From the NCBI GenBank assembly GCA_023678885.1, contig CM042963.1, forward strand, positions 39,026,605 to 39,090,604: 64,000 bases of DNA, read 5' to 3'. The translations under genes were made by a program, and so were the position numbers. Source of the stretch: Pogostemon cablin (Eukaryota; Streptophyta; Magnoliopsida; Lamiales; Lamiaceae). The number at the start of each line of letters is the position of its first letter. The first letter of the stretch is position 1. Below are positions 57,379 through 64,000 of the stretch, piece by piece. The notes beneath the pieces are model-generated. The model did no database searches and was not told where the DNA came from. It saw only the letters and a program-made list of their open reading frames with translations.

Positions 57379-59302
57379 AACCCCCCAAACTTAAGGTGTT
57401 GTTCGTCATCGAACAACGAAACGACAAACCAAGAGAATAATGAGATGGAAAGTCATGTTCAAAGGGAAAGATCACAACATCAACTAAGCTTTCAAATGTG
57501 TAATTAATCTTAACTCGGTTCACATAACTTCAAATTCAAAAATATCAATTCATTCAAAATATGCAAGTTAAGATAATTACTTCACCTATTCAAGTGTTCA
57601 ATTCACCTATGCTCACATGATATATATAGTGTAACTCTCACGCTCAAGGTGCATAAATTGTACACCGCGTTGGGTTATATATATGTGCTCTCAAATTCAA
57701 TTCAAGTGCATGCGTAACCATATGCTTGCCTATTGTTTCAACTCTCCTTTTACTTGTAGCTAGCAAATCATGAATCAAAAGGTCTTTTTATTTGGTTGTA
57801 ATGTACGCTCTTTGGACAAGGTAGGAAAAATATGGATAAGTGACTCAACTCGGATCAATCAAGCAGCCGTCCATCATGATCTTTCATTTTTTCCCTCATC
57901 ACTTTCATTATAGTACAACTCCTCCTCAACTCCAAAATTTATATTTCTTTTCTTCAACCACAATAATGAGAGATTATATTTTCTTCTTTTCTTTCAGCAT
58001 CAACAGATATTAAATTTGCGCGCTACCTCAATAATTTTTTCTTTCTCTCCCTTCAATAATTTCTTTTTTTTCAACTCCTTTTTCCATTTTTTTTCTTTTT
58101 CGACTCAATATGATTTTTATATTCTTTTTCTTCTCCTTTCTTCATCTTCCTTTTCAACTCCAACATATTCACATTCTTCTTCTAACCACTTCAACAATTA
58201 CTCAATTGATCCAAGTAACACAAGAAAAAATCAAATACTGATTAAGCTAAATGGGCTATTCAAAGAATGGATTTTTCAAGGCTCAAAGGGTTGCCTAAAA
58301 ATTAAATGAATTCAGGTAAAGTGTATGGAAAATATGGGTTAAAAATCAAATATGGCCTAATATCATTTTCATAATCCATTAGACTATTCTCGAATATTCA
58401 AGGAGACTCAAGGCAAGTTCTAGAATACACACACAAGAACGACTCACTCAAGAATAAAAATATCATGCATCAATGTATCATCATTCAAAGGCTCAAATCT
58501 CACTTGGCTTTTTCATAGAATGAACAAGCACTCTTCAAGGCTACACATACATCACAACAAGCACATCAAGAATTTCAAGTACTTAAGAATTAAAGCATGT
58601 TCCCCTTATCAATCATAATCAACATCTTATCAAAGGCATCATAAAAGCTCATAGATCCCCATGAAATTCAGGTCATAAAATTTAAAGCTCATGCTCCTTA
58701 CTCATAAGAATTAAAAACACATAGAAAAATTAGAATAAGGAACGAAGTAACCTGATTTCAATCTCCTTCATATCTTTCAAGTTCCTCGAGTTCTCCGCTC
58801 GTTCAGGCGTATGCCTTAGATGAAACTCACTTTGCTTCATTTCAATACCCTTCTCAATCAATAAAGCTCAAACAAAAAAAATCATCCTCACAGAAGAGAT
58901 AAGAATATCGGAGACTGAGCACCAAGGGGCACACACTAACACGAATAAAAATAACACAAGACACCTGGATAGTCGCAAAAAAAATTCGAAAGATCGAATA
59001 AAATTCAATAATTTTAAAAAAATCGACTTCCAAGCACACAGACACTAAAACAATGCAGAGTAAACATACCTGAGTGCGGATAGAACAAGGGAAGAACATC
59101 ACACCCCCCCAAACTTAGATGAAAATATGAGTTGAATCTAAGTTTAAAAGGATGTTATTACCTTAAGTGTAAGCACGCACCTTGAGTATAATTCACCTAG
59201 CACAAGACACAACAAACAAAACAAAATAAAATCAATAAAATGGTGGGTTGCCTCCCACCAAGCGCTCTTGTTTAACGTCGAGGAGCTCGCCGGAATGCAG
59301 AC
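57379..59302 (-). other. 3' non-coding region of element I, with polypurine tract and post-gag motif
   Basis: Minus-strand purine tract AAGTTTGGGGGGTTT at 57378-57392. Toward the coding end, the motif at 59280-59244 reads CGACGTTAAACAAGAGCGCT then TGGTGGGAGGCAACCCA. A pyrimidine-rich stretch lies at 57890-58190. Several stretches (GCATGCGTAACCATATGCTT near 57710, TTACTTGTAGCTAGCAAATC near 57750) parallel the 3' regions of F and E. No gene seen. Confidence 0.75.
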
Positions 59303-59917
59303 TCAGAGATGTTCGGACTCATTCATCAACACTTCTTCATCATCTTTCATCTTCACTTTGAAGTGTTGTTTTGCCCTTTTTTGATCCATCCATATTATCT
59401 CTCCTTTTACGCTCACAAGGATCAGCTCATCTGGATCTCCATCTTCATATGCATCTTTCCTATCAAAATCAAGATAATCAGAAATATAAGAGTTAGTATT
59501 ATGATAGGCATAAATATGAGAGTTAAAGATATCTGGAGGGGCTGGTGGAATTTTCATATAAGGATCATTTCTCTTTCCTTTGCCACATTTGAATGCAACA
59601 ACTTTTCCTTCAGAATTCAATATGATTGATCCTTCTTGCAAGTCAATCTTGGCTCTTCCCGTCACTAGGAATGGTCTTCCTAGGATTAGTGGAATTGCAG
59701 GGTCCACCACTTTTTCAATCACCATAAAATCAGTCGGGAATGCCATCTTCTCAACTTTCACCACAACATCTTCAATAACTCCTAAGGGTTTTATTACATC
59801 ACCACTAGCAGTATGAAATTGCTTAGATGTTGGTTTCAACTCTCTTTCTTCAAGCTTCTCAAAAACTGCATTAGGCATAATGTTCGCAGTAGATCCCAAA
59901 TCACACAGTGCATTCAT
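59303..59917 (-). CDS. Element I aspartic protease (retropepsin)
   Basis: The protease processes the gag polyprotein. The block opens MNALCDLGSTANIMP, where D-L-G is the catalytic triad motif (usually DTG/DSG; DLG is common in Athila/Tat-type gypsy elements), and has the flap-end motif IPLILGRPFLVTGRAKID near residues 75-92. The stretch after it (about 120-204) is acidic, and the frame ends without entering RT. A stop separates it from the upstream linker, so gag and protease are not one frame here. The RT, RNase H and integrase expected next are missing; the post-gag motif follows instead. Confidence 0.9.
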   Translation of the reverse strand: MNALCDLGSTANIMPNAVFEKLEERELKPTSKQFHTASGDVIKPLGVIEDVVVKVEKMAFPTDFMVIEKVVDPAIPLILGRPFLVTGRAKIDLQEGSIILNSEGKVVAFKCGKGKRNDPYMKIPPAPPDIFNSHIYAYHNTNSYISDYLDFDRKDAYEDGDPDELILVSVKGEIIWMDQKRAKQHFKVKMKDDEEVLMNESEHL

Positions 59918-59929
59918 TTCCTTCTTCCC

Positions 59930-60487
59930 TTAAATCTCATAAGGGATTATGAATTCCCCCGGATCACTCAACTTTTCAGAAGGCTTTTCAGACTCTTTTT
60001 TCTTCTTCCATGCCTCATACTTTGATCTTAAAAACTCAATGTACTGCTTGAACTCTTCCTTCTTCTCTTCTTTCACAAATCGTTGTGGAAAAGGAAGAGG
60101 GTAAGTAGTAATAGGAATTCCCCAGTAATCGCACTCATATTCTTTACCCTTCTCTTTTTCTTTTCTTTCCCTTTTTGCTCTTTGCCACTTCTTTTCCATG
60201 ATTGGAGGCTGTTCTCTCTCTTTCTCAGAGTCCACGGTATCACAGTGTAGAGGAACGGGATCAGTAGGTCCGTTATACTGTGTACCACTCAAAGTTATAG
60301 CCATAGAGCTCTCTCTCAGATTAATTTCTGGCTGTAAAGGAAATTTCTCTTGTTGCTGTAACGTGCAAACTGCAGCATTCAAGTGACTAATGACAAGTTC
60401 TGTTTCTTTGAATCTTCTTTCCGACTCCTTATGCCTCAAATCATCTTGCTCTTGTTTGTTCATTATCAGCTTGAGCATCATGTCCAT
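59930..60487 (-). pseudogene. Element I gag-protease linker
   Basis: A 185-residue charged block between gag and protease: helical N-terminal part (LIMNKQEQDDLRHKESERRF), then a Lys/Glu-rich stretch and FPQRFVKEEKKEEFKQYIEF, the sequence that precedes the protease in Athila-type polyproteins. Bounded by a stop at 59930-59932 and frameshifts near 60490-60700. Confidence 0.75.
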
Positions 60488-60540
60488 CTTATCCTCTAAT
60501 GATGCTTTCCTTTCAGCAGATTTTTGAACTTGATAGAAAC

Positions 60541-61499
60541 TTAGAAGAGGTTCAACAGCGCTATTCGGCTTCGAGTAAGATAGATTTTCATTCCTTCTTT
60601 GATTGTTGAAGTAAGAACCACCTTGGATATCACCCTGCTGGAAATTTTGATAATTTCCTTAGTCGTTCCTCCCCCCTTGAAAGTTACTCGGTCTGAAATT
60701 CTATCTGTTTCTATACTCTCCTTGAAAATTCTGACCCATAGCATAGTTGACATCCTCTATCTGCTCTTCTTCCCTCACCATCATTAAATTCTCTCTCTTA
60801 CTATTTCCTTGTGTGAGAAGATCAATCTTCTTACTCAATTCATCTAGTCGATCAATCAGAGCTGACATCTCATTCTTGCGAATCGGTTGTTCCACTTGAG
60901 CAATCTGATCAAAAGTTACTCTGCCCCCTTCATTTGTTTCGAATGACCAATCATAGGTATTTGCTGCCATCTCCTCAAATATCTCTTCAGCTTCATCCGA
61001 GGACTTCTTAAAAATCGATCCACCTGCTGTTGCATCCACCAACACTCTTGAATCACCCTTTAGACCTTGATAGAAAAAGCTTAAGTAAGTATCCTTTGAA
61101 AATTCATGTTGGGGACAGCAGCGCAATAGCTCCTTGAATCTCTCCCATGCCTCATAGAAACTTTCCATGGGTCTTTGATTGAACTGAGTGATCATCTTCT
61201 TCACATAGAAGCTCTTGGTTGGATGGAAATATTTGTTGAAGAACTTATTTGCTAAGTCCTCCCAAGTAGCACAACATCCTGCAGGCAAGTTCTTATGCCA
61301 CTCCTTGGCTTTCCCCTTCAGTGAGAATGGGAAAAGCCTCATCTTAACTGCATCATCAGGAACTTCACATTGCTTTTGTATTCTAGCATACTCATCAAAC
61401 AGCTGCAGATGTTTATTGGGATTTTCTAGTGGTCCCCCACTGAACTTCTGTCTCTCCACCATCCTAATCAGTCCATACGGCAGTTCAAAACTGTCTGCG
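60541..61499 (-). pseudogene. Element I gag (Retrotrans_gag), N-terminally truncated
   Basis: The best block (61462-60701) reads FSGGPLENPNKHLQLFDEYA, VKMRLFPFSLKGKAKEWHKN, WEDLANKFFNKYFHPTKSFY, MESFYEAWERFKELLRCCPQH, the Athila/Tat-type gag core. A C-terminal Asn/Gln/Arg-rich part continues out of frame to about 60541. Codons upstream of the first Met (ELPYGLIR) are still homologous, so the true start is lost. At 61499/61500 the sequence jumps to the last 125 bp of the LTR of gypsy G, removing the gag start, primer site and 5' LTR of I. Confidence 0.88.
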
Positions 61500-61624
61500 A
61501 AGAATCAGGGGATTGATTGAGATTGTAACCCATTTATATTTTCTCCAAATTAAATACATCTGAAATTATCTTTGTACTCAATATTTGTATTTATTTTATT
61601 ATAAATACAAAATTTATTGTTACA
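61500..61624 (+). repeat. Remnant of the 3' LTR of gypsy G (last 125 bp)
   Basis: AAGAATCAGGGGATTGATTG to TTTATTGTTACA matches 48310-48434. TSD CTATG (61625-61629) follows, matching 47118-47122, so it marks the true right end of G. Confidence 0.93.
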
Positions 61625-61826
61625 CTATGAACAAAAATATTAAATAATAATTAAAATAAAATAAACACTAGAAGAATACGAAAGTGGATAAAGTAGGAGA
61701 ATAGGTAGTTCTAGAGGAATTCAGTTTCACTCATTAATTTCCCTTCCATGTGTTGATGTCCGACTCTACCTTGTGGAATATGGATGCATCACTAAACCAT
61801 GCATATCTACTCTATAGACATAAGTA
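61625..61826 (-). repeat. 5' LTR of element F, continuation and breakpoint
   Basis: Resumes the F LTR (CTATGAACAAAAATATTAAA matches 16311 onward) and runs to the equivalent of about 16512. At 61827 it switches abruptly to SIRE-like pol sequence equivalent to about 15290. Confidence 0.9.
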
Positions 61827-62125
61827 GAACACTATTTATCATATTGATAAAAAATAGAACATGAGTCTTTTGTGAACCTGGCATAAAGGTTCTAAACACA
61901 CAGTTGACTGATACTGATTAAATTGGCTTTAATCTCTTCAACTAGTAGAACACTATTTAGTTCAGGGAGTCCTGGTACATCCAAGGCACCAACACCTATC
62001 ACTTTATTGTTCTTACCGTCTCCAAAGGTGACACTGCTTCCCTTTACTTGCTTGACATTTTTCAGATTTGAACTTATTCCAGTCATGTGTCTGGAACAAC
62101 CACTGTCAAAGTACCAATTATTACA
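61827..62125 (-). pseudogene. Second copy of SIRE-like Copia protease region
   Basis: Near-identical to 15290-15590: WYFDSGCSRHMTG active site, VGALDVPGLPELNSVLLVEE and ISQLC. A handful of substitutions (for example Glu to Gly after DVP). It is cut on its lower side by the F LTR breakpoint at 61826. Confidence 0.9.
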
Positions 62126-62676
62126 ATCTCTGCTTTATGACCCTAGATGTGAGGACATACATGCTTCATCCACTGGTATTCCAAAAAGATTCCATTTCAC
62201 AACTTTACCAGTAGCAATGTCATACTGCATCTTGTAACATTTTGGTCTGATGTAACCTTTTATGTTGCAATAATGACATACTGGAGGAGTTCTTAAGTTA
62301 CTCACTGAAGTGGATAGAATCCAAAGTTTCTTCACATTAGGATCAGATTTAGTGAAGATCTTCTTGGAAGGAAATTGACAAGATTTCTTTTGAATGAATG
62401 GAACATTAAGTTGAGATTTCGACATAACTGCCTTATTAGAGGTAGATGATGCAATCCGGGTGGGAGATTGTTCCTTTTTAGCAACAGGAATCTGATAATT
62501 CTTCGAAGCACGAACAAACACAATCTCTTTGCCCAGATCTTTTTCAGATTCATACCCAATGCCTTTTTCCTATACCCATTGCTTGCTCTAATGATTCATC
62601 TAACTTTGCCTTTCCAGTATTCAAGCGATGAATATATTTATTCAATCTTTCAAGTTCACTCTGATCTTTTTCTATC
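62126..62676 (-). pseudogene. Second copy of SIRE-like gag, zinc knuckle mutated
   Basis: Near-identical to 15606-16137. The zinc knuckle reads CHYCNIKGYIRPKC: the His ligand of the CCHC motif is replaced by Tyr, which should abolish zinc binding. It ends at the same F insertion site, with the same CTATC (62672-62676) next to the LTR. Confidence 0.9.
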
Positions 62677-64000
62677 TGATGCGCATTTTTGTTGCACGCA
62701 AAATTAATTCCCAAGTATTAAGGATATCAATTGCAGCTTAAGCAAGCGACCAAGTGAAATATCGAACCCAAAGGACGGTGTATTATCAATTTAATTATTT
62801 ACTAAATTAATTAAGACAAGGCAATAAGGTTTGAGATTTAATTATTAATTTACGAATAAAAATATTAAATAACAATTAAAATAAAATAAACACTAGAAGA
62901 ATACGAAAGTGGATAAAGTAGGAGAATAGGTAGCTCTAGAGGAATCCAGTTTCACTCATTAATTTTCCTTCCGTGTGTTGATGTCCGACTCTGTCTTGTG
63001 GAATATGGACGTATCACTAAACCATACATATCTACTCTATAGACACAAGTAAATATGCGTGTAACACGTGTGAATAACCTCAAAGCAAGAGATATAATTC
63101 CACCCCTCTTTCTAGGTACTATCAGTATCAATTATTTCCCTGGCCAATTGGTACTCTAACCCGATATGATTTACCTTTATAGGTACTATGAAGTTATACT
63201 ATTTATCCTACTTATTAACTCGAATAATATTCAATTAACAAATATTTATATAAGATAGTTCTAATAAGACTTCGGAGTCCACTCTCTTTGAATTATAACA
63301 TGTAATTCTGCTCAGCAGTGAACACACACAATCAATAACCAAGATATGTATTCAAATTCTACATAACAGTTAATGATGCACAAAACGAATGTGAGTATGA
63401 ATTTAAAAAGTATAGTCTTATACAAAATAAACCGCAAGTAATGTTGTACAGAGTTTACACACGAAAGATTAATTAATTCGTAAAAATCTTCACAATCCTA
63501 GTTTTACCAAAAAGGCTCTAGCCCATGCTGTTACGAAGAACAATCATGGGTGTTGGATAGATCTTACCTGGATATCTGAAAAATTACAAGATAAATTAGG
63601 AAACGAATAAAATCCTAAATGCAGGAGTCGTCGCGTCCTTCTCCATCTTGAATCCTCCTCTTGGTTCTTCTCTTGATTTCACAGACGAATCTTCAAAGTA
63701 ATGGATGGATGGAGGGAAGAATGTAGATGATGGTTGGGGGTGATCCCCCCTTGGGGTGGTGTAGGATGGATGTGGCTCTCCCCCTCACATGAATAATGAT
63801 GTAAAATATATATAGGTGTGAGAAGGGAATTAAATAAGGAAATAAAAGATATGGGTGAATCATGGAGGATTATGTGATAAGGAGATTAATTGTGCTCTAA
63901 GAAATAGGTAATTTTTAGAAATTTTCGGAAATTCTCGGAAATTCTCGCTGGCAACTGCGCGACTTCACAAGTTTGAGCATAACTTCCTCGTCCAAATTCC
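62677..64000 (-). repeat. Second copy of element F 3' LTR (runs off window)
   Basis: Matches 16138 to about 17450 with scattered substitutions and small indels (for example about 20 extra bases at 63305-63330, TTCTGCTCAGCAGTGAACAC). It contains the start of the cross-family module at 63955-64000. Its position at exactly the same SIRE site as 16138 shows that this is a duplication, not an independent insertion. Confidence 0.92.

Noticed and set aside
58016..58309. 97-residue Phe/Ser-rich frame
   Set aside because: Produced by a pyrimidine-rich stretch of the non-coding region of element I.

Overview
This window is retrotransposon-dominated nuclear DNA from a flowering plant, probably a eudicot with a large genome. 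The evidence is initiator-Met-primed Copia elements, Athila/Tat-like Ty3/gypsy elements with tRNA-Asp-type primer sites, an L1-type LINE, a hAT MITE, and a MULE carrying a DUF1985 gene. I see no host gene, tRNA or rRNA. Nearly every open frame belongs to, or is a relic of, a mobile element.

Layout. 1-3111: a decayed LINE (+) split by a Copia solo LTR. 3398-3757: a hAT MITE with 8-bp target duplication. About 4700-16137: a SIRE-like Copia element (-) with env-like ORF and pol relics, split by a 4975-bp MULE (7025-11999) that carries a truncated transposase and a truncated DUF1985 gene tail to tail, between two mirror-image arrays of GGCCGAATAGA repeats.

From 16138 onward the sequence is a set of nested insertions. 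Element F is a coding-free gypsy derivative (-) in the SIRE element. Copia B (+, 19622-46871, TSD GGTAG) is in F. Gypsy D (+, 22366-41678) is in B. Copia C (-, 24012-39111, TSD CTATC) is in the gag of D. Gypsy derivative E (+, 28523-35334, TSD TCAAC) is in C. In parallel, gypsy G (+, 47123-61624, TSD CTATG) sits in the 5' LTR of F and contains H (+, 49212-55203) and the 5'-deleted element I (-, 55660-61499). At 61827-64000 a second copy of the SIRE/F junction appears, so the SIRE-F unit looks tandemly duplicated.

The elements rely on different machinery. B, C and SIRE have (decayed) pol. D and G show only gag. E and H encode gag-like proteins without RT. I encodes gag and protease. F encodes nothing. 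The non-autonomous ones would need enzymes supplied in trans.

The least expected signals are: a ~100-bp sequence module shared, always in LTR-sense orientation, by LTRs of both Copia (B, C) and gypsy (E, F, I) elements but absent from the related solo LTR at 1177-2373; a ~35-bp repeat array after the D gag whose units form small hairpins with compensatory first-base changes; and the mirrored subterminal arrays of the MULE.
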